From: CAZJYI01 sp964550025
Lineage (GTDB): Bacteria > Verrucomicrobiota > Kiritimatiellia > UBA8416 > CAYOBW01
NCBI GenBank assembly: GCA_964550025.1
Contig: CAZJYI010000035.1
Location: 1 to 64,000 of the forward strand
DNA: 64,000 nucleotides
Reading direction: 5' to 3'
The notes below the pieces were generated by a model that saw only the letters and a program-made list of their open reading frames with translations, searched no databases and was not told the origin of the DNA. This document shows, one piece after another, positions 54,053-63,700 of the stretch (position 1 is the first letter of the stretch; each line of letters begins with the position of its first letter). Position numbers and translations under genes: made by a program.

Positions 54053-56436
54053 TGAAGCAATCGACCGTTGTAAGTGTCATGATGGGTGTGATCCTTGCGG
54101 GTTACGCCCGAAGCGAATCTCTATCATCCGGGCGCTGGGTGATCTTCTCTGAAAGTCCGGCTTCAAGGGAGGAACACGGAATGGTGACCGGCAACGGCCG
54201 GCATGGAGCCCGGCCGATGGGGTTCACCGACAGGGAACGGATTATCATCAACCACGAAGAGATGTTCACGCGTCCCTTTGACAGGAATCTTGACGTTCTT
54301 CCCGATATCGGCCACCTGCTTCCGAAGGTTCGTGAAATGATCGATGCCGGTCAAGCGGGCGAAGCCGCTGCCATGGCTGCCGATGAGGCAAAGAAACAGA
54401 TGAAAGCCAAAGGCATGCGGTACCGCAAATCGGTGATTCCGCACGTGCCCTTTGAACTGTTTATCGACTACGCGAACCATGAAACGCCCTCGGAGTACCG
54501 TCGGCAGTTGGACCTGGAGACGGGGGTGGTCATGACCCGCTGGACGGTTGGTAACAGAACCGTTGAGCAGAAGGTGTTCGCATCGCGCCCGCACAATGCC
54601 GTCATCGTGCAGGTAAAGGCGGTCATTGGGGGAAAGCTGAGCCTCGGAATATCACTCGCCCAGGCGCCCCGGAAGAATACCCGGCTGAAGGAAGCCGGGG
54701 GTTTTGAGGTCATGAAGTTCTCCAAACCGCCGGTGGTTACCGCGGACAAGGAATGGCTCCACTATGACTGTGCCTATGGCTACGACCCTGGCGGATACGA
54801 GGGGTTGCTGCGCGTTGTCGCCAAAGGGGGGGCGACCGGTCTTGCCGACAAGCAGATCAAGGTGGCCGATGCGAGTGAGGTGCTGATCTTTATCAAGGCG
54901 GATGTCAAGGAGGATGCGAAGGTTGATCTGAGGGTTGGCCTGCAGAGGGCGCTGGCTGATATGCCGGCGGACTACACCGAACTGCTGACGCCGCACGCGA
55001 AGGAACATGGTGAGATGTTCCGTCGCGCAACGCTTGACTTGGGGGCGGCCGAGGAGTGGAAGAAGGTCTCTACCGAGAAGCTGATTGCCGATTCCGTGCA
55101 GGATGGCGTCAGCGCGAACATGCTGGAGAAGATGTATGCCATGGGGCGTTACCTGCTGATCTCCACCTGCGGCAAGTATCCGTCGCCGCTGCAGGGGATC
55201 TGGTGTATCGGCTGGATGGCGCCGTGGGATGGCGGCTTTGTTCTTGACTCCAACGTGAACCTCGCGATTTCCGGCGGCGCAATGGGCAATCTGCATGAGT
55301 GTGCTGAAAGCTATTTGAACTATATCAAAGGCCAACTGCCCGGCTGGCGTCTCAACGCGCGGCGATTTCTGGGCTGCCGCGGTTTTCTTCCCGCAAACTA
55401 CAGTGATCCGGGCAAGGGGCATCTGCATCATTTTTCGGCCAAGTATCCGCACCAGTATTGTGTAGGCCTTGCCGGCTGGAACCTGCACCCGGTATATGAC
55501 TACGCCCTGTTCACCGGCGATGACGAACTGATGAAGGACGAGGTGCTGCCTCTCTACCTGGAGATGAGCGACTTCTACAAGGACTACATGCTCAAGAAAG
55601 AGGATGGCCGTTATCATATCTATCCGGGGTATTCGCCTGAGAACAGGCCCAGGGGTAAATCTCCGCTCTGTAAGGACAGCAGTTTCGACATTGCCGTGGC
55701 CAGGGAGGTCTTCCGCATCTTGATCGAGTTGGGCGAGCAGTTCGATCTGGATGAGAACAAGATCGCCGTGTGGAAGGATCGGCACCGCAACCTGGTTCCT
55801 TATCGCATCAACGCAAACGGCGCGCTGGCGGAGTGGATTGACCCGAAGTACGGTGACAACTACAGGCACCGTCACGTCTCGCATCTGATCCAGACTTATC
55901 CGTGGTGGGAGTTCAAATGCCCTGATACCGATCCGAAGCTGATTAAGGCGGCCCAGGTGGCTCTCGACCGGCGTGCCGCCTTTGACGCCCGCGAAACCCA
56001 TGGTCAGATGCATGTCGCCTTGATCGGCAGTCGCCTCAAGGATGTCGAAAAGGTGAAGCTCGTGCTGCATCGCCTTGCCACTCGTCGCTACTTCTACAAC
56101 AGCATGATCACCTCCTGCCGGAACGGCCCGGCCATAAGTAATCTGGATGCCGGGTTGAGCCTGCCGCGGCTGCTGATGGAGATGCTGGCATTCTCCAGGC
56201 CGGGCTTTAGTGAGCTGATGCCCTGCTGGCCGGCGGATTATCCGGACGGTACGCTTTCGGGGCTCTGTATCCGCGGCGGTCACACGATGGACCTGACCTG
56301 GAAGAACGGCAAGCCGCTCAAAGCCGTTATCCACGCCGGCAAGGATGACAAGGGTACCATTGCTTGCGGGGATTTGCGGAAGGAGTACAGCTTCAAGTCG
56401 GGTAGGAGTTATGCTTTTGATGCAATGCTGCAGTAG
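54049..56436 (+). CDS. GH95 family glycosidase (divergent group), tandem paralogue
   Basis: This 795-residue protein has a signal peptide and the same divergent GH95 layout as its upstream neighbour. It shares SSGRWVIFSESPAS at the start of the mature chain (SSGRWVLQIDKPEG in the neighbour), Asn402-x-Asn404 (DSNVNLAISGGAMGN), Glu595 (GALAEWIDP) and Asp700 (NLDAGLSLPRLLMEML). The ATG at 54049 overlaps the previous stop (ATGATG), so translation is coupled; the second ATG at 54052 is an alternative. It is the last plus-strand gene of the 39-56 kb locus. Specificity is unknown; the intact acidic residues and Asn pair argue for activity. Confidence 0.85.
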   Translation: MMKQSTVVSVMMGVILAGYARSESLSSGRWVIFSESPASREEHGMVTGNGRHGARPMGFTDRERIIINHEEMFTRPFDRNLDVLPDIGHLLPKVREMIDAGQAGEAAAMAADEAKKQMKAKGMRYRKSVIPHVPFELFIDYANHETPSEYRRQLDLETGVVMTRWTVGNRTVEQKVFASRPHNAVIVQVKAVIGGKLSLGISLAQAPRKNTRLKEAGGFEVMKFSKPPVVTADKEWLHYDCAYGYDPGGYEGLLRVVAKGGATGLADKQIKVADASEVLIFIKADVKEDAKVDLRVGLQRALADMPADYTELLTPHAKEHGEMFRRATLDLGAAEEWKKVSTEKLIADSVQDGVSANMLEKMYAMGRYLLISTCGKYPSPLQGIWCIGWMAPWDGGFVLDSNVNLAISGGAMGNLHECAESYLNYIKGQLPGWRLNARRFLGCRGFLPANYSDPGKGHLHHFSAKYPHQYCVGLAGWNLHPVYDYALFTGDDELMKDEVLPLYLEMSDFYKDYMLKKEDGRYHIYPGYSPENRPRGKSPLCKDSSFDIAVAREVFRILIELGEQFDLDENKIAVWKDRHRNLVPYRINANGALAEWIDPKYGDNYRHRHVSHLIQTYPWWEFKCPDTDPKLIKAAQVALDRRAAFDARETHGQMHVALIGSRLKDVEKVKLVLHRLATRRYFYNSMITSCRNGPAISNLDAGLSLPRLLMEMLAFSRPGFSELMPCWPADYPDGTLSGLCIRGGHTMDLTWKNGKPLKAVIHAGKDDKGTIACGDLRKEYSFKSGRSYAFDAMLQ

Positions 56437-56441
56437 TGGAG

Positions 56442-56486
56442 CTGTTCCCGCGACGGCAAGCTACTCGGGAGTTCCGCATTGGCGGC
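56442..56486. repeat. 45-bp dispersed repeat, copy 2
   Basis: Matches 281-325 at 42 of 45 positions in the same orientation. Here it lies right after the GH95 stop and about 100 bp beyond the 3' end of the XylR-type regulator. Confidence 0.7.
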
Positions 56487-56587
56487 AGATGGGGTGGGAC
56501 AGCCGGACCGTCCGGGCATGGAGGGAAGCGAAGCGCACAGCCATCCCAATGTGCCGCGCTGGAGCACCCATGGCCTCCTTCGGCGTC

Positions 56588-57775
56588 CTACACCGTATCG
56601 CCCTTCACTCGGCGGAATTGGGAGGGGGTGAGGCCGGTCTGGCGTTTGAAAAAGTTGCCGAATTTGTTTTGTTGGCCGAACCCGCATAGGCCGGAAATGT
56701 GGGCGATGGTCAGGTTGGTTGTCAGAAGGTACCGTTTTGCATGTTCCAGGCGGACGCGACGGAGCTCGTCCCCCGGCGTCCGGCCCAGAACATCACGGAA
56801 CCGGCTGGTCAGCGTCTGCTTCGAGACGTCTGTCATGCGGCAGATTGTGGCCACGGTAATGCCTTCGCAGGCATGCGTCGCGATGAGCTCTCGTGCCTTC
56901 TGCAGGTAGCCTACGGCTGCCTCTCCCCCGCCGGTGGACTCGCGGTGGACAATCGGGGGTGGGGGCAACGAGACGACGCTCGGGCTCGTGACAGCGCCGG
57001 ACAGGATGCCGGTGAGCAGTCGCATGCCCTCGTACCCGACAACCTGCCCCGGTTGTGGTATGCTCGACAACGGCGGGATGCAGCAACGCGCAAGGCGGAA
57101 ATCACCCAGGCCCAGAACGGCCACGTCCTGGGGAATCCGCAGGCCGAGTTCCCGGACCTGCTCGCAGACGAGAAACGCCGTGAAATCCTCTTCGCACCAC
57201 ACACCCGCGGGTTGCGTGAGTTCGCTCAGGGACCGGCGCAGGCGAAGTTTGCACTCGCGGGGAGCCCAGGGATGCAGTTCTCCTTCGTCCAGGTTGGCGT
57301 CGTTCTCGTTCGCCCACTCAATCAGCCTGAGCGGGAGGGCGCGCCGTCGTGTTGCTTGCTGCAGGCGAGACCAGCGTTCTTCGAACGGCGCTTCACCCCG
57401 TCGCTTGAAGCCAACATAGGCCAGCTCCGCCACCTGGAGTCCGGCGAGGTGCTCAACAGCCGCTTCCACGACGGCCTTGCTACCGAATGCCACGGAGGGA
57501 ATCCCGTCCAGACAACTATTGACATTCACCACCGCGATGCCCAGGGAAAGCAGTTCGAACGCCCACCCGTCAGCCGGGGACAGCCAGGCGAGAGCGCCGT
57601 CGAACCGGGGAGAGGAGCCGGAGAATGGTGACCCGCCCCCCCAGGAGAACGCGACGTCGCTGATGTCAATGTACCGGTGTTCGTTCGCGTACCGGACGGC
57701 CCCTTCCAACAGGCGGCTGCTGTACTCCAGCGACCTCGGAAGCACTGCGACGATACGTTTTCTTTCGCCAGGCAT
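56588..57775 (-). CDS. XylR-type transcriptional regulator (LacI-like sensor plus AraC HTH)
   Basis: The 395-residue protein has a LacI-like ligand-sensing part (about 1-280; RIVAVLPRSLEYSSRLLEGA, DVAVLGLGDFRLARCC). An AraC-type DNA-binding domain follows (about 295-390; EGITVATICRMTDVSKQTLT, LTIAHISGLCGFGQQNKFGN). It is only distantly related to the regulator at 37827, so the two probably sense different sugars. Its gene converges with the GH95 operon and is divergent from the secreted-protein genes that start at 58.15 kb. Two partial copies of this regulator family lie at 326-417 and 17206-17349. A 44-bp conserved block with the palindrome GTCTAGAC lies upstream and may be its binding site. 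Confidence 0.9.
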   Translation of the reverse strand: MPGERKRIVAVLPRSLEYSSRLLEGAVRYANEHRYIDISDVAFSWGGGSPFSGSSPRFDGALAWLSPADGWAFELLSLGIAVVNVNSCLDGIPSVAFGSKAVVEAAVEHLAGLQVAELAYVGFKRRGEAPFEERWSRLQQATRRRALPLRLIEWANENDANLDEGELHPWAPRECKLRLRRSLSELTQPAGVWCEEDFTAFLVCEQVRELGLRIPQDVAVLGLGDFRLARCCIPPLSSIPQPGQVVGYEGMRLLTGILSGAVTSPSVVSLPPPPIVHRESTGGGEAAVGYLQKARELIATHACEGITVATICRMTDVSKQTLTSRFRDVLGRTPGDELRRVRLEHAKRYLLTTNLTIAHISGLCGFGQQNKFGNFFKRQTGLTPSQFRRVKGDTV

Positions 57776-57957
57776 CTGAGCGATTCCCCTATGCCACCAT
57801 GATCTGCATCAGTTGTCCAGGCAGGGTCGGTGCCACGCGACGGGTGGCTACCATGTTCACGTTGTGGCGGCGAGGCACACGTTGCCCGGGACAAACGCTG
57901 CTTCCGTCAAACCACTGCGTATTATGCGAAAATCTCTCAGGCAGGGCAAGCGTCTGG

Positions 57958-58001
57958 GTTGACGAAATGTAGAAAACCACCGTCCCCGAGGGTCTAGACC
58001 G
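57958..58001. promoter_or_regulatory. 44-bp conserved upstream block with GTCTAGAC palindrome
   Basis: Gapless match to 445-488. It lies between the divergent regulator (57775) and the secreted-protein gene (58154). The rest of the 57776-58153 gap holds no gene. Confidence 0.5.
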
Positions 58002-58153
58002 CTTCTCACGCATACGGGATAATTACGGCTAAAAATCAACGAATAGCTCTGGAAGTGGCGCAACCGGAGGACTGGGCGAGGATGATGGCGACGACGTTCT
58101 CGAACGGGTGGCGTCGGACAGGCTCGTTTGTGGAACGTACTGGAGGATGCAGG

Positions 58154-59405
58154 ATGAATCGGATTCACACACTTGGATGCAAGCTGGGTATCGGCCAGGT
58201 TGTGGCGCTTGTGATGGGCGCGCTGCCGTCAACGAGCGCGCAGGCGGGCATGAAACGCCTGGTTCTAACAGTGATGACGTTTGCGCTTCTGTCTTCCCTT
58301 GGGATGGCTCAAACCTCCCTGCAAAGCGGCGGCGACATAAGAGCCGCCGGCGGTTGGACCAGTGGCCTCCCCACTTCCGGCAACCCTGGAACGATTGCCG
58401 TTAATGGTAGCCTCAGTGGCACCGCCCCCATTGGTTACTCGGGCGCCACGATCACACACACGGCCGGAACGATTGCCATCAATGATGGATTCAACTTCAA
58501 CGGGGGTGACACCTGGAATATGTCGGGCGGCAGGATCGACAGCTTCCGTTTCTTTGGTCCCAATCAGGCCTCTACCGTCTTCAATCTCAGCGGCGGCACC
58601 CTCCAGCAGAGGAGCAGCCCTGCCCCGCTTGGTATACAAGTCGTCAATAGTGCTACGTTGAACGTTTCCGGCTCGGGTACAGTTATTGCGTACTGGTACA
58701 GGTTCAACAACGGCACCCCTACGATGAACTTTGATCCTAACTGGACGGGTTCATGGACTGACACCACTCAATCAGGTACCAGCTTCCGAACCCTGCTTGC
58801 GGGCACCGCGGGCTTCGAGTACGACGGGGCGGATATCACCGCAGCAAGCTTCGACGCCAATTTTGAGATCATCGGCGAAACCAATCTCCAACTGAAACGG
58901 CCGCAAATACTTAGCTCCCAATCAGTCCACTACCGTCTTCAATCTCAGCGGCGGCACCCTCGAGCAGGAGACGCCGGACGGCGGGACGCTTGGGGTAGGC
59001 GCCCTCAACGGTGCTACGCTCAACGTGTCCGGCTCGGGTACGATTGATGCGTATTTCTGGCAGTTCACTGTTGGCGGCACGATGAACTTTGCTACTAACT
59101 GGACGGGTTCATGGACGGCCGACTATCACGGACCGGGCGACTTCAGAACCCTGCTTTCTGGCACCACAGGCTTCGAGTACAACGGGACGGCGATCGACAC
59201 ATCGATCTTCGACAACAATTTTGCGGTCAGCGGCGACGGCAAGACACTCCAACTCGCCACCCCCGCGCCGGAAATCGAGATCGTCGACGGCTCGCCTAAG
59301 GTTCTGACTGCTGAGGATGTGGGTCAGACCAACGACACCGAGTACATCACGGTAACCAACTCCGGGACCGCCGTGCTGAAGGGAACGCTGTTCAAGTTTC
59401 GGTAG
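58154..59405 (+). pseudogene. Secreted beta-rich repeat protein, frameshifted
   Basis: The ATG at 58154 (behind TGGAGGATGCAGG) opens a signal peptide ending STSAQA, which is followed at once by a second one (MKRLVLTVMTFALLSSLGMA, possible start 58250). The mature part contains repeat modules with TVFNLSGGTL, LNVSGSGT and NWTGSWT. Unit 1 is read in the first frame to about 58890. Unit 2 is only open in another frame (QSTTVFNLSGGTLEQ through LKGTLFKFR, stop 59405). A small deletion or insertion near 58885-58920 broke the gene. The modules resemble autotransporter-like or anchor-type surface proteins; no enzymatic motif is seen. It may instead be two partial genes. Confidence 0.6.
58561..59255 (+). 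repeat. Tandem duplication, period about 358 bp
   Basis: The block starting CAATCAGGCCTCTACCGTCT at 58561 recurs at 58919. Similarity runs through CAGCGGCGGCACCCT, TTCCGGCTCGGGTAC (TGTCC in unit 2) and TAACTGGACGGGTTCATGGA, then fades around 59250. The two units are in different reading frames. Confidence 0.75.
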
Positions 59406-59445
59406 GACTCTACCTCTGCGGGACATGAATGAAGCAGGGCTCTGA

Positions 59446-60423
59446 ATGAGACTCACACTGCCATCTTTGTTCTTGGTTTTCGCCGCCGTCGCTTGCGCGG
59501 ATGACGTGACCGTGGACTGGAAGAACTGGGATGACCGTCTCTACGAAGCGGACGGAACGGAGTTGCGTGCCCGTACAAACCGGTTTCAGCTTGTGCTGGA
59601 TATGAACGGCGACACGGATGTCGGTGCGATGATTTCCAACACGTACTGGGCCATCGGCAGCGAGGACTCCGACACGGGCATGTACGGCGCAAATGACGAT
59701 GTGACCTTCACCAATGAGAATGCGAACTGGGTGTTTGCCGGGGGATGGGGTGGCGTGCTGGGCACCATCAGTTCCTACAACGAGAACACTAACGGCTCCA
59801 AGCGGTTCTACTTCCGCTTCTTCAATGCGGCGCAGCAGGCAGCCGCGACGCAAGGAGGGCTGATCTACAACACGGCGGGCACATGGGTGACGGCCGCTAC
59901 CGCGCTCGACCTGAACCAGGCTATCGCCGACCTGGGCAGAATGGGGGCGGAGAGCGGCAATCTGGGCGGGTCCACCGATGGGATTCATCTTGACGGTTGG
60001 GCCACAATGCGGGCCCCAGTCGACCCGGACCAGGACGGCGACGGACTTCCTGATGTGTGGGAGATTCACTATTTGGGCGGCACTAATGCGAGCCCCGATG
60101 GGCATGGCGATACCGACATAATGACGAACATCGAAGAGTTTCGGGCGGGCACGGATCCGACCAATGCCGCGAGCGTCTTCGAGCTCTGGATCAGCGTCCA
60201 GGGAGAGGACGTGCTCGTCACCTTCTTTGGGCGGCAGGCGTCCGGGGAGGCGTACGAGGGGCTCCAGCGGTTCTACCGGCTCGAGTACGCATCCGGCCTG
60301 GTCGAGAACGCCTGGACGAACGTTCCGGGATACGAACACAGCCAGGGCGCGAACCGGGATGTTGTCTACACCAACAGTTCGCCGGAGACGCGCTTCTTCC
60401 GTGCGGAAGTCACGCTGGAGTAA
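59446..60423 (+). CDS. Secreted protein with TSP3-type calcium motif and common end module
   Basis: This 325-residue protein begins with a signal peptide (MRLTLPSLFLVFAAVACA). A 170-residue beta-rich domain of unknown family follows. A calcium-binding TSP3/dockerin-like stretch (about 190-235; DQDGDGLPDVWEIHYLGG, IEEFRAGTDPTNAASVFEL) comes next. It closes with an 80-residue end module (FYRLEYASGLVENAWTNVPG, RFFRAEVTLE) that resembles the ends of the proteins at 10611-12833 and 27857-31693. That C-terminal combination is frequent in secreted PVC proteins and may help surface display. The function of the N-terminal domain is not evident. The ribosome binding site is weak. Confidence 0.75.
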   Translation: MRLTLPSLFLVFAAVACADDVTVDWKNWDDRLYEADGTELRARTNRFQLVLDMNGDTDVGAMISNTYWAIGSEDSDTGMYGANDDVTFTNENANWVFAGGWGGVLGTISSYNENTNGSKRFYFRFFNAAQQAAATQGGLIYNTAGTWVTAATALDLNQAIADLGRMGAESGNLGGSTDGIHLDGWATMRAPVDPDQDGDGLPDVWEIHYLGGTNASPDGHGDTDIMTNIEEFRAGTDPTNAASVFELWISVQGEDVLVTFFGRQASGEAYEGLQRFYRLEYASGLVENAWTNVPGYEHSQGANRDVVYTNSSPETRFFRAEVTLE

Positions 60424-60510
60424 ATCACTGATCACGAGTGGATAGGGAACTGACTTGCCACACGCCAGTGCGGGCAGTAGGGAGCAACATGTCATAAGGG
60501 AGAATATCCA

Positions 60511-60735
60511 GTGAACAAGAGCAGCCCAACCTGCTTTAGTTGCAGCAACTGGATTATTAACATTATTAGCACGCGTTCGCTGATCGGGTTGACAAGTCGG
60601 CGACACGCAGGGAAGGCAGATTTCAGGATGAGACGGAGCCGGCACCAGGTGCGGCCGAATGAGTTCCCTGTCCTGATCCAGAAATGGCACGCTTACACTG
60701 AAGAGCAGAGCGTCCCAGCCCCCTTCCATTTGTAG
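60511..60735 (+). CDS. Small doubtful ORF
   Basis: A GTG preceded by AAGGGAG eight bases upstream opens 74 codons ending in TAG. The product starts MNKSSPTCFSCSNW and is basic, with no recognised domain. The rest of the 60424-60793 gap holds nothing else. It may be spurious; the good ribosome binding site is the only support. Confidence 0.2.
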   Translation: MNKSSPTCFSCSNWIINIISTRSLIGLTSRRHAGKADFRMRRSRHQVRPNEFPVLIQKWHAYTEEQSVPAPFHL

Positions 60736-60793
60736 TATAGAACAGCACATTGTGGTTCCTGCCTGATCCTGATCGTATGAGAGGAGACCCCAG

Positions 60794-63700
60794 ATGCGAA
60801 TGAAGTCGATAATCGGGCGACGCGGGTTGCTTGCGGCCTGCACGGGCTTGGCGCTGACGCTTGCGCAGCACGCCCGGTCGGACCTGTTGGCCTACTATTG
60901 TGACGGTACGGACATCGACGCTGCCGCGTTGATCGATCTGGCAGGCCATGCCGATGCCACAGCCGGCAACCTGCAAGCGGTGGGTTTCCAGGGGGGCAAC
61001 TATATCTCCAGGCCCTCGTTTGGCGCGTCCACCCCTGCCGGTCCGACGGCGGGAAGTAGCACCGGCTCCGAGTGGCTGTTTGCCCGCGCGAGCTACGTCC
61101 AGACTACTCCGGGTACGGGGACGGATTACTTCGGTTTCACGGTTACGCCTGACCTCGCTCCCCTGGCCCTGTTCTCCCTGACGTTCGATTGGGTTATCGT
61201 GTCCGCTCGAAACGGCTCGTTCGATGCCCAGTGTCAAGTGTTCGTGTCAGTCGATGGCGGTGCGTTCGTGGGGCTGACGCCCATAAGCTCGGATAGCATC
61301 ACCGTGCCGTCTGGCGGCCCTTCGCATACCTTTGGCTCTGTAAACACGATTGTGACCGATCTGACAGGCATCGGCAATCCGGCCACGTCCATGGTGGTCA
61401 GGATCTGTCTGGGCGACGACAGCTCCCGGGCGGGCCAGGCGCAGTTTGTCCAGGGCATCAAGCTCGAAGGCGCTCTTGCCGGTACGGTTGCAGACCTGAC
61501 CGTGTCTTCGGATTACGGTACGCCGAATCCCGCGGTCGGCCTCGCCCGCTACGTTACGGGCACGGTGGTTACCGCTTCGGTCGACGCCGCTGTGACGGGC
61601 GTGGAAACCCAGTATGTCTGCACGGGTTGGGTCGGCACGGAAGATGTGCCCGCTTCGGGAACGACGAACGAGGCGGTTTTCACGATGACGACCCATTCCA
61701 CCATTGCCTGGCAGTGGGGCACGAACTACTACCTGGACCTGACGGTGAACCCCGGGGGTACGACCGACGTGCAAACGGGCTGGTTTGCGTCCGGCTCCAA
61801 CGTCACCGTTACGGCCACGGCCACAAACGGCGGCAACGCGGTTTGGCTGGGAGACACCAACGGTTGCATGATTGCGGGCGACGCGATCACCTGTCCGATG
61901 ACCGGACCGCGGGCGATCAGCCTGTACTTCCAGCCGGCCGGCAACGTCCGGCTCACGGTGGTGTCGGCGCATGGCGGCGCCGATCCGGAAACCGGCATAC
62001 CTCACTTTTATGCCTCGGGCAGCAACGTGAACGCGGTGGTGACCAACTCCCCTCTGACGCTCGGCGGTACGACACAGCATGTCTGCTATGGCTGGAGCCG
62101 TGTGGGAAGCGAACCGGGCTCGGGTGTCGGCGCCGGCACTTCGTTTGCAATCAGCAACGAGACCACGCTGACCTGGCAGTGGCAAACAGACTATTACCTG
62201 GATCTGACGGAGTACGGGTCGGGCACGACGGACGTACACAGCGGCTGGATTGCCGCTGGGAGCAACGTCACCATAACGGCCTACCCCGATCACGGGGGCG
62301 TCGTGACGTGGGCGGGCGATACGGGCGGCTGCACGATTACGAGCAACCAGATCAGTTGGACCATGGGCGCGGCGCGGGCGCTCAGCGTGGGTCACCCGTT
62401 GCCGGCCGGCCTTCGGATCAACGAGTTCATGGCCATCAACGACAGTACATTGACCAATTCCCTCAACGAGCTGTCGGACTGGATTGAGATCTACAACTCG
62501 ACCACGGGTACGGTGGATCTGACCGGTTGGCATCTGACCGACAACGCGGGCGATCTGACCAAGTGGACGTTTCCCACAACGAACCTGGCCGCGGACGGCT
62601 ACCTGCTTATCTATGCGGACGGCAGCGCGACGTCCGTGACAAACGGTGAGCTGCATGCGAGCTTCAAGCTGAGTGGCGATGGGGAGTACCTTGGGCTTGT
62701 CAAGCCCGACGGTTTGACGGTCGAGCACGCCTACGACCCGGATTACCCGTCGCAGAGCGCCGACATCTCCTATGGAATCGGCTCGCTGTACGAGTTGCGC
62801 TACTTCGACGTGCCGACGCCCGGGCAGCCGAACAACGCCGGCTTTCTTCCCGTGAAGCGACCGAAATTCAACTATAAGCGCGGGATTTACACCAACGCGA
62901 TTTCGGTGACGCTTACTTCCTCCACGGACGGTGCGCAGATCCGCTACACACTGGATGGCACGGCCCCCAGTTCGACCTACGGCGCCCTGCATACCGGCGC
63001 GATCGACATCACGAACAGCACCTGTCTGCGCGCGGTGGCATACAAGGCCGGCGACTACAACCCGTCGGCGGTGAAGACGCACACCTACATCTTCCCGCTC
63101 GGCGTGCTGCAGCAGGACGGCGCCGGGTGGCCCGCCACGTGGGCGCACACGGGGGTCGGGGACTACGAGATGGACCCGGCGGTCGTCGGCGACCGCTCCA
63201 CGGAGATCGTGGCCGGTTTGCAGGACCTGCCGACGGTCTCGCTGGCCCTGGACCCGGACGACATGTTTGCGGCCGGGGGCGTGGGCATCTATCCCCAGGG
63301 CGAGGGCATCCCGCGGGCGACCTCGTTCGAGTTCTTCGATCCGCGTACGGGCGAGTCGGTGCAGGAGAACTGCGCCGTCCAGGTCTTCGGCGGTACCAGC
63401 GTGAACCGCTGGAAGACCGATAAGCTTCAGTTCCGCCTGCGGTTCAAGGAGGAGTACGGGGCGACCAAACTGGACTATCCCGTTTTCGGCGAGGACAATG
63501 CGGAGACCTTCGACAACCTGGTTCTGGACGGCCGCCTGGCCAACACATGGACCTACGGCGGAGGTGTCGAGCCGGGCTCCCAGCGCGCGCGGGCACAATT
63601 CGTGCGCGACTCGTACATACCGGACCTGCAGGTCAGTGCCAGCGGCTATGGCGTGCACGGCCGGCACGTCAATCTTTACATCGACGGTCTCTACTGGGGT

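Noticed and set aside
59410..60843. 477-codon minus-strand frame
   Set aside because: Antisense to the secreted TSP3-type protein, which has a signal peptide and calcium motif in the plus frame.
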